From Protea cynaroides (taxonomy: Eukaryota; Streptophyta; Magnoliopsida; Proteales; Proteaceae): DNA of 64,000 bases. The DNA is taken from the NCBI GenBank assembly GCA_028583415.1, contig CM053271.1, forward strand, positions 89,143,534 to 89,207,533, given 5' to 3'. Each line of letters opens with the position of its first letter. Positions within the stretch are counted from its first letter, which is position 1. Below are positions 22,530 to 35,720 of this stretch, one piece after another. The translations under genes and the position numbers were made by a program. Below the pieces are notes generated by a model. That model was not told where the DNA came from. It was given only the letters and a program-made list of their open reading frames with translations, and made no database searches.

Positions 22530-24842
22530 TGTAAGACCCGTGTCAATCTAACCCGATCTTTCCACCTTGAACCAGGTTTACCCATCATGGTCGAGTCAAA
22601 TGGACCAAGGGCGTGAAGGAGATCGAGATCCCAGGTATCAAATCGACCCAAAAATACTTAATTTGAAGGGAGGGTCGCATACCCAACTAAGCAGGGTCGG
22701 ACCTTCCAAAGCAGAAAGTCAGACCCTCAATTTTGAAGGGAGGGTCGGACATCTTGAACCCTAGGGTCGACGGGATCATCGACCCTCCCATCGACCCTCG
22801 GTTATCGTAGGAAATAGAATTAGGAAATTTCCTAATTTTCGATTGGGATTCTTTCCTAATCTCAAAGGGACTTATTTTAGGATGTTCCTACTCTATTTAA
22901 AGGACGTCCCTAAGCTACTTTCACTCCTTTCACAACCCTAATTGAATTAAGAGAAAGAGAAGAGAAGGAAAAGAAGAAGAAGAGAAACAAGAAAGAGAAT
23001 TAGGCCAAAAGGGAAGAGTTGCAGAGAAGGATTATTCTTCTCAGGTATGGATACTAATTCCATGAGTTTCTACAGACCTTAGGTTAGCTATTGATGAGAG
23101 TGTGATCTTGGAGAAACCTAAACCATCAACCCATGGTTAGGTTTTCATGGAAAACCATAGAAGAATGCATGAAAGCTATTTAGGTGGATGATTCATGGTT
23201 CTAGACCATGGAATGAATGTTGAATGGAATGTAGAAGCAAGCCATAGGACCCAAACACAAATAATGGATTAAAAAGAGGGTATTGGACCAAAGTGCACAG
23301 AGGGTCGCACAGAGGGTCGATGACCATCCGACCCTAGGTGATTCTGACCATCGACCCTCAGTGTTCGGGAAGTTCAGAGTTTGGGGAGGGTCGCACCGAG
23401 GGTCGATCAGGACTCCGACCCTACCTCCGACCCTCAGTTAACATCATGATTTTTAAATTCAGAATTAATTCTAATTAAATTCTATCGACTTTGTTAGGTC
23501 TTCTAGCAATATAATAACATTGTAAAAGTGATTCTAAAGTTTGGAAAAGTATCTATTAGCAAGCTAAGGTGAGGAACCAGCACTCCAAATTAATTGATTA
23601 ATAACAAAACTGTTTTTCTATTTCTTGAGTCCTATGCCATGCTTGGTTCTATGCGAAGATGTTTGTAATGTGCATACAACATGTCATCCAATATTTTTAT
23701 TATTTGCTCATGCATATTTATTTTATTGTTTATAACATGATGATGATGATGATGATGATGATAGGAATAGGCATGTGATTATATGTGTGTGGTTAGTGCA
23801 CTTGATGCGAGCGAGTATCAGGGGAGGTGTGATGAGAACGTCAATAAACGTTAACCTTTGGCGGGTCTCAGTACTTTAGCTCTATCTCTAACTCAAGTCT
23901 TGTGCATTAGCATCGTCGTATCGCCATTACTTTAGTAGAACTATTATGTCATAGAGTATCAGGGGAGGTGGTCTCGGTCCTTGTAGTCTCTGACTCTACC
24001 GGGGGGCCTTAGCTCTATCTCTATGGACATTCTGAGGGATTCCTGGGGTGAGGCATTGGATACACTTTTTAGCATTAGGATTGGTTAGTTGCAAGCCCAG
24101 TTTGCAACCCTCGCTAACAGGGGCTTACGTGTTGGTATGGCAATATATAGCAATAAACGTTAACCTTTGTTATATACTGTTCATGATTGGGTGCATGTGA
24201 GTCGACGATAAACGTGATCTTCGGGTGACTTCACACACTTGTGTATAGAGGCGGGGTCAATAAACGCGACCTTTGGCTACCTAAACCTTTCTATTGCATA
24301 CTGTAAAATTTAAACCGAACCAAAGATATAAATTGATTGTATGCATATGTATTGTTGCATTGTTTTGGCTACTCACTGAGCCGTGATGTGTGCTCACCCC
24401 TCGACGTCGAATATTTTTAGTTGATGATGCAGGTTATACCGTTGAAGATTATATGAATGCGTCTGCATACGGGAACGTGGCAACAATGGAAGCTGGAACT
24501 GAAGTGGATACACACGACTCCTCTTGTGAGTGCAACTCGTGTGTATTTGATTAGATATTTTATAGGTTTCTTTATTTGGATTTATTACGACATGTATTTG
24601 GTATTTAAATATTTATGTCTCAGTTGAAATAGAATAAATTGTTATTTAAATTTTAATATCACATAGATTCTCAGTTCATTTATTTATAAGATTTCCGCTA
24701 TTGTGTATTTACTCTGATTGTGATTACGGATGTATGGGGGTTCAGATAACGCGGGGATAGCCTACTCGAGATCTTGGTTGAACCGTTGGTTTATTAGCGG
24801 TTCATCACACCATTCTGAATAGTGCGGAATTGGGGTGTGACA
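22530..24842 (+). repeat. 5' LTR of element 1
   Basis: 2313 bp, TGTAAGACCC...GGGTGTGACA. It contains a TATTTAAAGG TATA-like site at 22894, a purine-rich leader near 22955-23010, many GGGTCG/CGACCC motifs (22670-22800 and 23300-23445), a (GAT)n run near 23741-23761, and four copies of an AATAAACG...ACCTTTGG-like phrase between 23850 and 24280. The small 65-codon frame at 22567 is part of the LTR, not a gene. Confidence 0.93.
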
Positions 24843-24844
24843 AC

Positions 24845-24857
24845 TTAGTATCAGAGC
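24845..24857 (+). other. Primer-binding site of element 1
   Basis: TTAGTATCAGAGC, two bases after the LTR end. It matches the Met-tRNA complementary consensus TGGTATCAGAGC except for one G-to-A change. Confidence 0.8.
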
Positions 24858-26747
24858 ATCTCAGGCCTTGCCCGCTAAACTAACATACATTCAAGAAAAT
24901 TATGAACTGAGAGAGGATAAAAGTAAAAACAGTAATATTAACACATTATAAACACCTGTGTTGGTTGAGACAAAACTTAAATAAGACAATAATGTACATA
25001 TAAAAGGTGGAACCATATATATACACTAAAACAGAAAGAGAAGACCAAAATGTATCCTGATAAACTAATAACATAGGGTATTATCTATAAGTTGGGTAGT
25101 TGTCTAAGTATACAAGTGATATTGTACAGTAGCAAGAAGGAAGCATCTGTACAGCAGAAAATTAGAATACTGAGTTGGTACTCACAATATGTGAAACTCG
25201 ATGTAGGACAGAAGAAGAAGGAAAATGGCTAGTAATGCCAAAACCCCTGTAGAGATAAAGGAAAAGATCTCGAGCTAAATCCAAAGGACATGACCAAGTA
25301 CGGTACCAATTGGTAGCATCACTGTACCCCAACACCTGTTAGGTATAACACAGTGCCTACCACACAGCAAGTCCCAGTAAAGCACACCCCAATGCAGAAG
25401 TTTGGTGCACAACAAGCAGTGTATCAAGGTGGTTACCCTTATCAGCGATCGATGTATGGGATAGCTGCATCATGACACAATGATTCGACCAAGGATTGAG
25501 GAATATTTTATGAAGATGAAGCCTAAAACGTTTTCAGCAAAAGATCAAATCTATTGTGGCCATGTAACCAGATATGTTTATATAGGATGCGGTGGATTAT
25601 TGATTTACTCTTATGATTATAGAGGATGCACATACCAGATTTTAATTTCTCGTACATTGACATGATACCTTCTTGATTTAACCAGTCAATTGGAGTTATA
25701 GATATTGTTTCTTTAGTATTAGTCCTGATTATACCAATCTGAGCCACTCTCATGATCGACAACATGAACAGTGATATGAACTGAATGAACAGTTAAATGT
25801 TTAATCATGTTGAGTGTACCTCTTCTGATTTATACCTTTTTTACTGATGTATGAAAGCTTCTCTAGATTTACTCTTGTAGTGCCTTGACCAATGTCATTA
25901 TATACTCGATATAACCTGTAACCATGAGGTTAAGGACTGTAAAACCTCTATTTTCATGTATGTGGACCACCGTGCGACCTAAGGACCTTTGGATGCTGAT
26001 TGGATTTCCACAGATTTACACCTGATTCTTTAAACCTAGGTTCACTAGATAAAGCTAGTGTTTTCATTATGCTAACGCAACAGAAGGAAGTGAATCACTG
26101 TTGGATGAACATTTTGATTCATAGGCTCCCTGACCTTTGTTGATAAAGATGATTAGTGATAATGGAATTATTGGAAGAAAGATGATTGGATTCAGATTAA
26201 ATGCTATAGCTAATGAACCTCAGATGAAGTAATGTAGAATCTATTTTGAGATTGCTAAATGGATGGAATTTGGACGCAACCTAATTATACTTGAGATGGC
26301 AGACTTTGACGTCATCTTGGGGATAGACTGGTTATCTCAACACTCTACAAGTTGTTATGTGCATAGAAGAGATTATAATTCAAGAATAAAGACGACATAT
26401 AATTTAGTATTATTGGAAGTATGTTTCCTAAGAAAAGAAACCTGATCCTCTCTATGCTAAAAGCGAAGAGATGCTTTAAAGAGTAATGAGTTGGATATAT
26501 GGTATCTGTGGTACACATTTCCAAAGAAGCACCACAGATGGAAGATATTGATGTGATGCATAAATTTCAGGTGTGTTTCCAGGAGACTCACCTGGGTTAC
26601 CATTTGATCATGCGACGAGTTCGTCATCGACTTGTTACCCAAGGACGATACTTGTGTCAAAGGCACCTATGAATAGCTCTTATAGAATTGAAGGAACTGA
26701 GACTCAACTACAAGAGTTATTAGACTAAGGTACTAATAGGCTAAGTA
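24858..26747 (+). pseudogene. Degenerate gag and protease region of element 1
   Basis: The region that should encode Gag is largely lost. Only a fragment near 25480 (EEYFMKMKPKTFSAKDQ) resembles the start of the Gag core of element 2. A protease remnant is clear at about 26263-26330 (ILEMADFDVILGIDWLSQHS), followed in other frames by pieces of the linker to reverse transcriptase. The catalytic Asp-Ser-Gly block was not found. No zinc knuckle is visible. Many stops occur in all frames. Confidence 0.75.
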
Positions 26748-29529
26748 TTGCATCACGGGGAGTGCCAATGCAATTCGTGTTGTCTGCGTATAGACTACCG
26801 AGAATCGAACAAGCTCATGATCAAGAATCGATATCTATCACCTCGGATCGATGACTTGTTTAAACAGTTGCAAAGAGAAAATGTATTTTCTAAGATTGAT
26901 CTTCGATCAAGATATCATCAGCTGAAGAATTTGGACAACGATATCTCGAAGATAGCTTTTAGAATCCGGATTGGCCAATTATAAGATCTCGATTATGTCT
27001 TTCGGATTAACAAATGCATCGGCAACGTTCATGGAACTTATGAACCGAGTTTTCCACGATATGTTGGATACGTCGGTTATAGTATTTATTGATGATATAT
27101 TGGTATACTCCAAGGACAAGGAAACCCATATCAAGAACCTAAACGCAGCCCTACAACGTTTAAGGAAAGAGAAGTTATATGCCAAATTTTCAAAGTGTGA
27201 GTTTTGGCTAAGTGAAGTCGCCTTCTTAGGCCATGTAGTATCCGCTGAAGGAATCAAAGTGGACCCCAGCAAGATCGAGGCTATTGTAAAGTGGGAAACA
27301 CCAATGAGCGTTTCAGAAATTAGAAGTTTTCTGGGTCTAGCTGGTTATTATCAGAAATTTGTAGAAGACTATTCTCGGATTGCCGTACCTCTCACCAGTT
27401 TGACTAAGAAAGGTGAAAAGTTTGTGTGGACGGATAAATGTGAGAAGAGCTTCCAGACATTGAAGTCCAGATTGATATCCGTCCTGATTTTGACTATTCC
27501 TATTCTAGGACAGACGTTTACCTTATACACTGACGCGTCGGGATTGGGATTAGGATGTGTGCTTATGCAAGGAGAGCAAGTAATTGCGTATGCCTCGAGA
27601 CAGTTGAAGGTACATGGGAAAAATTATCCCACTCACGATCTGAAACTAGCGGCAGTAGTACATGCGGCCAAGATATGGAGACATTACCTATACGGGGAGA
27701 AATTCCAGATTAAGTCGGACCATAAAAGTCTTACTTATTTATTTAATCAGAAGGAGTTGAATATGAGACAAAGAAGATGGCTGGAACTATTGAAAGACTA
27801 TGATTGTGATATCCAGTATCATCCGGGAAAGGCGAACGTAGTAGCGGATGCATTAAGCAGAAAAGCAATGATAAAATCGCAAGGAGAAGTTAGCACGACT
27901 GCAGCAATGTGTACTACCGGAAGGGTATTCAATCACGGCAACGAGCAGTATGTGATAGATACAACGGACGGATCAGCCAACCAAGGGTTTATTCATCGGT
28001 TTTCGAATATGTTTACAGCATTGAAGATTATACCGGATATAGTGGATGAAGTGAAGACAACTATCAAAGCAGATCCTTATCTGAGAACAGTACAAGAAGA
28101 TATTGAGAAAGGTAGGACCAACCCTGAGTTCACCTTGGATGACGAGAAGATACTAAAATACAAAGGAAGAATATGTGTACCTGAAACAGAAAGTGCAGAC
28201 ATTAGACACCGACTGATGAAGGAAGCCCACACCACCATCTATTCGATACATCCTGGAAGTACAAAAATGTATCATGACCTAAAGAAACTATATTGGTGGA
28301 GGGGGATGAAAGTAGATGTAGCTAAGTTCGTGCCCCAATGCCTAAATTGTCAAAAGGTAAAGACTGAACGACAAAGACCCACATGAATATTGTAGCCATT
28401 ACCGGAACCAGCATGGAAATGGGACTGTATCACTATGGACTTCGTCACAGGGCTACCATTGACTCCTCGAGTAATTGACGCAGTTTGGGTGATTGTGGAC
28501 CGTCTAACTAAAACAGCTCGCTTCATACCTATACGACCTCAGTATACACTGGAAAGGTTAGCGAAGCTGTATGTCGATAATATTGTTTGGTTACATGGTG
28601 TTCCAGAAAGCATTGTGTCTGATAGAGATCCACGATTTACTTCCAAGTTTTGGGAGGGATTGCAAAAGGCTATGGGTACAACATTGAAGTTCAGTACTGC
28701 ATTCCACCCACAGACAGATGGACAGTCGGAGCGTACAATCTAGATTCTAGAAGATATGCTACGAGCATGTGTAATTGATTTTAAAGGATCATGGGGCGAA
28801 AAGTTACCATTGATCGAGTTTGCTTATAACAATAGCTATCAGGCTACCATACAGATGTCACCTTATGAAGCACTGTTTGGCAGGAAGTGTCAAACTCCCT
28901 TATTTTGGAATGAAGTTGGGGAACATAGTATTGTTGGACCGGAATTTATTGAAGAGACTTGTCGAGTGGTCGACATCATCAAGGAAAGAGTGAGAACAGC
29001 TCAGAACCGTCAGAAGCAATATGCAGACACTCGACGAAGGGATCTGGAGTTCACCGTAGGTGATAAAGTATTTTTGAAGGTATCGCCTATGCAGGGATTG
29101 AAGAGGTTCGGACAGAAAGGAAAACTAAGTCCAAGATATGTCGGGCCATATGAAATTCTAGCTAAGCGTGGACAAGTGGCTTATCAGTTAGCACTACCAC
29201 CATCTATGTCAAGTGTGCATGACGTATTTCACATTTTCCTATTGAAGAAGTATGTCAAAGACCCAACGCATGTTTTGACAGTGGATTTGTTGGAATTGAC
29301 TGATGATTTGACATTCGAAGTAACACCAACAAAAATCACCAGCCAAAAGGTTCAACGTCTACGCAACCTAGATATCTATTATGTTAAGGTCACATGGAAA
29401 AGTAAAGACATGGAAGAAATTACATGGGAAGAAGAAAATGCTATGCGAAAGCAATACCCTCACTTATTTGATTCAGAAGGTACGTACAATTTCGAAGATG
29501 AAATTTTTATAAGTAGGGGGGAGTTGTAA
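26748..29529 (+). pseudogene. Polymerase of element 1: reverse transcriptase, RNase H, integrase, chromodomain
   Basis: The N-terminal part of reverse transcriptase (26748-26984) shows RIDYRESNKL and VFSKIDLRS, then a frameshift near 26975. The long frame 26971-28386 carries MSFGLTNASATF, the catalytic FIDDILVYSK block, an RNase H domain (LYTDASGLGLGCVL), and the integrase HHCC zinc region (CLNCQKVK). Stop codons at 28384 and 28393 interrupt the start of the integrase core. The core at 28435-28743 shows MDFVTGLPL, SDRDPRF and HPQTDGQSERT with its acidic residues. A TAG at 28741 breaks it, and the frame continues at 28756-29529 through a chromodomain (YYVKVTWKSKDMEEITWEE). The final TAA (29527-29529) lies inside the first bases of the 3' LTR. 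Four or so disabling changes make it inactive. Confidence 0.9.
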
Positions 29530-31369
29530 GACCCGTGTCAATCTAATCCGGTCTTACCACCATGAACCAGGTTTACCCATCATGGTCGAGTCAAATGGAC
29601 CAAGGGCGTGAAGGAGATCGAGATCCCAGGTATCAAATCGACCCAAAAATACTTAATTTGAAGGGAGGGTCGCATACCCAGTTAAGCAGGGTCGGACCTC
29701 CCAAAGCAGAAAGTCAGACCATCAATTTTGAAGGGAGGGTCGGACATCTTGACCTTAGGGTCGACGGGATCATCGACCCTCCCATCGACCCTCAGTTACC
29801 GTAGGAAATAGAATTAGGAAATTTCCTAATTTTCGATTGGGATTCTTTCCTAATCTCAAAGGGACTTATTTTAGGATGTTCCTACTCTATTTAAAGGACG
29901 TCCCTAAGCCACTTTCACTCCTTTCACAACCCTAATTGAATTGAGAGAAAGAGAAGAGAAGGAAAAGAAGAAGAAGAGAAACAAGGAAGAGAATTAGGCC
30001 AAAAGAGAAGAGTTGCAGAGAAGGATTATTCTTCTCAGGTATGGATACTAATTCCATGAGTTTCTACAGACCTTAGGTTAGCTATTGATGAGAGTGTGAT
30101 CTCGGAGAAACCCAAACCATCAACCCATGGTTAGGTTTTCATGAAAAACCATAGAAGAATGCATGAAAGCTATTTAGGTGGATGATTCATGGTTCTAGAC
30201 CATGGAATGAATGTTGAATGGAATGTAGAAGCAAGCCATAGGACCCAAACATGAAGAATGGATTAAAAAGAGGGTATTGGACCAAAGTGCACGGAGGGTC
30301 GCGCGAGGGTCGATGACCATCCGACCCTAGGTGATTCGACCATCGACCCTCGGTGTTCGGGAAGTTCGAGAGTTTGGGGAGGGTCGCACCGAGGGTCGAT
30401 CGGGACTCGACCCTACCTCCGGCCCTCGCTAACGAAGATGGTTTTTAAATTCAGAATTAATTCTAATTAAATTCTATCGGCTTTGTTAGGTCTTCTAGCA
30501 ATATAATAACATTGTAAAGGTGATTCTAAAGCTTGAAAAAGTATCTATTAGCAAGCTAAGGTGAGGAACCAGAACTCCAAATTAATTGGTTAATAACAAA
30601 ACTATTTTTCTATTTCTTGAGTCCTATGCCATGCTTGATTCTATGCGAAGATGTTTGTAATGTGCATACAACATGTCATCCAATATTTCTATTATTTGCT
30701 CATGCATATTTATTTTATTGTTTATAACATGATGATGATGATGATGATAGGAATAGGCATGTGATTGTATGTGTATGGTTAGTGTACTTGATGCGAGCGA
30801 GTATTAGGAGAGGTGTGATGAGAACGTCAATAAACGTTAACCTTTGGCGGGTCTCAGCACTTTAGCTCTATCTCTAACTCAAGTCTTGTGCATTAGCATC
30901 GTCGTATCGCCATTATTTTAGCAGAACTATTATGTCGTAGAGTATCAGGGGAGGTGGTCTCGGTCCTTGTAGTCTCGACTCTACCGGGGGGCCTTAGCTC
31001 TATCTCTATGGACATTCTGAGGGATGCTGGGGTGAGGCCTTGGATACACTTTTTGGCATTAGGATTGGTTATTTGCGAGCCCAGTTTGCAACCCTCCCTA
31101 ACAGGGGCTTACGTGTTGGTATGACAATATATAACAATAAACCTTAACCTTTGTTATATACTGTTCATGGTTGGGTGCATGTGAATCGACGATAAACGTG
31201 ATCTTTGGGTGACGTCACACACTCGTGTATAGAGGCGGGGTCAATAACCGCGACCTTTGGCTACCTAAATCTTTCTATTGCATACTGCAAACTTTAAACC
31301 GGACCAAAGATATAAATTGATTGCATGCATATGTATTGTTGCATTGTTTTGGCTACTCACTGAGCTGTG
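29525..31369 (+). repeat. 3' LTR of element 1, truncated
   Basis: 1845 bp, collinear with 22530-24392 and broken off there. Small differences from the left LTR include loss of one GAT block and several point changes, so the insertion is not brand new. The 80-codon frame at 29562 is LTR sequence. Confidence 0.92.
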
Positions 31370-32108
31370 ATGGTCACATCTTCAAAGCCGACCTCCTACC
31401 ATAGATGGCGACACATGCCATAAACCAACCGACCACTCCATGCCTTCAAATACAGTGGCCGATGAAGGTAAACATATACACTCTTTTGCCCTAAACTTAC
31501 TTTGCCTCTTTATTGAGACGTTTGTTTGTCCTCACCTAATGAAATGAGCTTTCACACTATGTGGAAGTTCCATACTATTTACCAACCGGATTGACTTAAA
31601 GTATCGAAGTGGTCTAAGGGCTATCCAACCTGACCCCTCGCCTTGAGTTTTCTGCCTTCCTATGTGTAGACTTCAACAGGCCAGAGTCCATCTGGATCCA
31701 TGCAACAACATATTTTCTCACCATTTCTTCCATGTCATTTTCGTCATTTTATTTATAATTAATTTTTATTTATTAATAAAAATGAATTCGATTAATTGGA
31801 AAGATATATGTCAGCCATATAGAATTGTACAAAATGAGATCACTAACTAGGGTTAATCAAAGCGGGTTGTTAACTTGGAATAGCTAGCAACCCGTATAGA
31901 CTGAAAGGGTTGGCGGGTTGGACCAGGCATTGCAACCAAGAGAAATTATCAGTAAACATTATTATTTGATAGGCATTGTTAACTTCATACATGAGAAGAC
32001 ATGAAAGGTTCTAACGAAAAAAGAAAAGAAGACATGAAAGGTCGACCATATGACCATAGAACTGTCATTAATTAAAGGGAATTATATATACCTGCAGAGG
32101 ATATGCCA

Positions 32109-32298
32109 AAGTCTTCCACCATGGAATATTTCATTATAATGGCAGCCTCATATGTTGCTTTTCTTGTAACATTATCACATGTGAAAAGACAAGAATGGTG
32201 CCCAAGTCTTCCACCATGGAATATTTCATTATAATGGCAGCCTCATATGTTGCTTTTCTTGTAACATTATCACATGTGAAAAGACAAGAATGGTATCT
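32109..32298 (+). repeat. Perfect 95-bp tandem duplication
   Basis: AAGTCTTCCACCATGGAATA starts at 32109 and again at 32204; about 91 of 95 bases are identical without a mismatch before the units diverge. Each unit contains CCACCATGG followed by an open stretch beginning MEYFIIMAASYVAFLVTL. From the second unit the frame runs 42 codons to a stop near 32342. It may be an exon fragment or chance; I do not recognise it. Confidence 0.85.
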
Positions 32299-32687
32299 CC
32301 GTCATTTGTGGAATCTACTTGTAAAATATGAGATCCATTGATTATAGACGATGACAGAATTGCGTGAACAATACATGTACTATATGCAATCTTCTCTCTG
32401 GTTCACTGCAAATGAAGCTATTTAGAAACATGAATAATTTATTTCTTTCCATGATTTCCACAAAAAATTAATGAAAAAAATGAAGTTGTTTCTTCCCACA
32501 TAGTGAAGTCTAGAAGCTACATTCGATTCTGTAACTCTACTCCATGAATCTTAGTTCAATTCTTTTCATTTCTTCTCATTTTTTCCAATGATTTTTTTTT
32601 TGGGGGTAAATCCTTTCGGTAAACTTCATGTATCTCTATGTTTGTGATATATTAACCCCTATGTTAGACGAAGTGGTTAATATGGGT

Positions 32688-32689
<2 letters not shown>

Positions 32690-32722
<33 letters not shown>
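32690..32722. repeat. (CT)n microsatellite
   Basis: About 15 CT units. Confidence 0.95.
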
Positions 32723-32724
<2 letters not shown>

Positions 32725-34908
32725 ATTTTTAAGATTTTTCTTCAATAGAAAGCAAATTCATCATGTACCAAATACTACCAAGTTAAAAACAAGATCACCC
32801 AGCGAGAACGAGAAAGAGCTGGACCAAGAAAAATGAAATGAAAGGACTTTATCAATATTTAAGACTTTAAACTATGGATCTGTTTGTTTTGATGCTACTT
32901 GAAACATTTTATATGTAATTTTTTTTCTAAGGGTAAAATATAGTGATATCTGAGGGGGAGAGAAAAAAAAATTTCATTTTTCTCTTACCTATAAAACAAC
33001 ATTTAGAAAAAAAAAATTACATATAAAATATTACTGATAATTTTATTTTTTTTGACAAAACAAACAGAGCCATAATGTGGAATTTTTGAGAAAAAAATTT
33101 CCCATGATACCATAGACTGTCTCAAATGAGATATTTTATTATTTTTATATTCTCTCCCGACCATGTGGGTCTCATGTGAATGATATATTTTCCTAAGCCA
33201 ACATTGATGTGGCAGCAGGAAAATCCTCACCCTAAATTTTTATGCAGAAAATTATATTATGTACATCATACTGTTGTGCTTAAGCATTCATATTAGCATA
33301 TACGAACCGTTGTTGATCCTTTTTTTTTTTTTTTTCCTTTTCTGGATAAATCATGAACATTAATACACAATTATTTGAAAACTAGAGACCGAAAGATTCT
33401 AATTTCTTTCATTCATTCTAAGAAAAGAGATCCTTAGCAAATTTTAGGTCAAAACATGCTTTCCGTAAGATATTGTTTTGTCAGACTTCATGGAGGGTGA
33501 TGGTCCATCCTACCTTTACAGTGACACATGAATTATAGCTGTTATACATGGAAATGGTGGTAGGACTCCCAAAGATCTTACTCTTTTCCCCTTCTTCCAC
33601 CTTTCCATTGTCCTATCACTTCAAGCACATGGTGGTCGACCTCTCACAGATCTTATCCTTTTCTCTTTCTTTCTTCTTTAGTTTGTCCTTTCACTTCGAG
33701 TACATTCACTCCAAAAGTCATGATTCTTGCCTCACTTTTTTTCATCTAGATTCCTGTTTGATTAACATTATTGAAAAAAAAAAAAATGAGATTAGTGTTC
33801 CTTTTTTTTTTTTGGCCAAGAACACATCGTGAGATAATAAAAACTGTGATTGATTTGTATTCTCACTCTTGGATCATGGAATGCGTTAGAAAACCTGGCC
33901 ATTCTGAAATGCGGTCTTTAACTCAATATGCATTCTAATCCCGGGACGGAAATCTTCACTCTTTAACCAATATTAAGAATGCATTCTTCATTTTGATATA
34001 CATTCCAAGAATCCTATCAAACACAACCTTAAAGTATATCCAATCCATTTGAAAATTCTTTTGCTCATTTTGCATTCTAAGCGCATAACAAAAATACTTT
34101 ACTCTTTAGTCCATTCTCTTTCTATATTAGGAATGCATTTTAATTTTTAAATGTATTTCTAAGAATATATTCCAAGAATACATACCAAATGCAATCCATA
34201 TGACATTTCCTTTCTCCCAATTTTCTTCTTTTGAATATTTTGCTTGGATGAGTCATATGAAATACTATGAAATTATTAACCAGAAGAAAAGAGTAAAATC
34301 TCATTAAAGTGCAAAGTAGAGTTTGCATCAACTCATATTCATTTAGAATTATAGGTAGGCCATGAAAGTGATGGCTCATTAATAGGCACCCAAGAAATCC
34401 TAGTTGAGGTAGAATTCCTTGATTTAGAAGCAGACAACAAATCACCAAATTAGATCGATAGCAGTGGCAGGACAGCAGCAGTAGCAAATCAAATCCAGAC
34501 CGGATCAGGTCTGATTGATGTAGTAGTTACGATAAAACCAGTAGATTCCCAGAACCCAAATCTTGAAAAAGATCTGACCAGCAATAAAAAAAAATGTCTC
34601 GAGCAGCAGTTCTTGAAGCTGAAACCAACACATCTAGAAAACGGATCACAATTGAAGGTCTGATCTATAAAACCAATAAAAAAAAAGAATACCGAGATCT
34701 AATCAGAAGGGGATCTCGAGCAGCAGTCTTCAATACAATATCAACAATAAAAACAAGATCTTAGTCAGCAATCACAATAGCACAATACCAGATCGAGGTT
34801 TGATTTCTTGAAAATCAGTTCTCAATATTATTAACGGTAAGGGAGGATCATAAATAATTAAATCTCAACTGATCTGTAGCTACTTGATAATAAATAGCTT
34901 TGATACCA

Positions 34909-35288
34909 TGTGACAAAATAGAAAAGGAAGGTTACCGAAACACAAAACCATGAGAGAGAGTGTGTGTATGTGTTCATAATCCCTCTTCCTACTCATGTTT
35001 ATATAGAAACCAAAAGAGAACAAAAACAGGACTTAAGACTCTCTCCTAGTTACATCCAACTTGGTAGAAAAACTTAATCAACAAAATCAATTCTTAGTCC
35101 TACTTAAGACAACTGATAATGGGCCTTTATAATTAGGTCAACTCCAAACATAACAAAATAAAGCTAATTGATAATGGGTCTGATTAGCAGGCTTATTACT
35201 TTCATTATTAGTTATAACTGAAAGAGGGGGAATGAGCCTAAGTTAAATGGGCCCATTCCCTTACAATAATAACCCTTGTATCTTAACA
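34909..35288 (-). repeat. LTR of the minus-strand non-autonomous element, copy B
   Basis: 380-bp counterpart of 11838-12219, with the same TG...CA ends and the primer-binding site at 34908-34897. Only about 520 bp of the element's interior is present to the left, because the duplication edge cuts it. Confidence 0.85.
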
Positions 35289-35552
35289 AGATGTTACAGA
35301 GCAATTACCTAATTGCTGCAATAAGCAAAAGCCACATCAGCTGCCCACTTTTTTTTTTTGGTCTGTTAACTTTGTTGGGTAGATAATTTCTTTGCTTTAA
35401 TACTATTCTGCTACCAAAGAATTATTTCAAGTATGAGTTGTACACTATCACTTGGTCGAGTAAAATAGGTGCTTCTTTAGCGGGAGACAATTCGAAAAGA
35501 ATGTTTATCAATTCTCTCTCTGATTTTTTTTTCCTTCCTTTTCCTTTGTCAG

Positions 35553-35720
35553 GCTGCAAAAGTTGCACGATTGGAGAAGTTTGAGATCCCTGCAAAGATC
35601 AAATTGCTTCCTCATGCTTGGACTCCTGAATCTGGCCTTGTCACTGCAGCTCCCAAGATCAAGAGAGAAATCATTAGGAAGGAATTTTCTGAAGAACTCT
35701 CAAAGTTTTATGAATCATAA
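35553..35720 (+). pseudogene. Orphan copy of the LACS terminal exon
   Basis: 168 bp matching 12489-12656, with the acceptor TTTGTCAG and the TAA stop retained. No other LACS exon accompanies it within copy B, so it cannot make an enzyme alone. Two replacement changes are visible: Leu to Pro in TAALKIKR and Ala to Ser in KEFAEEL, the first at a position conserved in the family. It could serve only if spliced to some upstream donor, which I do not see. Confidence 0.85.

Larger units (their letters stand above)
22530..31369 (+). mobile_element. Tekay-like Ty3/gypsy chromovirus, element 1 (decayed, 3' LTR truncated)
   Basis: LTR (22530-24842) - primer-binding site - degenerate gag/protease - polymerase with chromodomain - polypurine tract (GTAGGGGGGAGT) - LTR (29525-31369). 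Domain order protease, reverse transcriptase, RNase H, integrase and a C-terminal chromodomain places it among Ty3/gypsy chromoviruses; the 2.3-kb LTRs ending GGGTGTGACA suggest the Tekay (Del) clade. The right LTR stops after GCTGTGATG, lacking about 450 bp that the left LTR has from 24393 on, so no target duplication can be tested. The element is not coding-competent. Confidence 0.92.
31370..34390. other. Unassigned spacer between element 1 and duplication copy B
   Basis: AT-rich DNA with A/T runs, a CT microsatellite and a 95-bp tandem duplication noted separately. Frames at 31662, 33003, 33548 and 34140 are short, of low complexity, and show no domain. I found no clear gene. This block is single-copy in the window. 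Confidence 0.5.
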
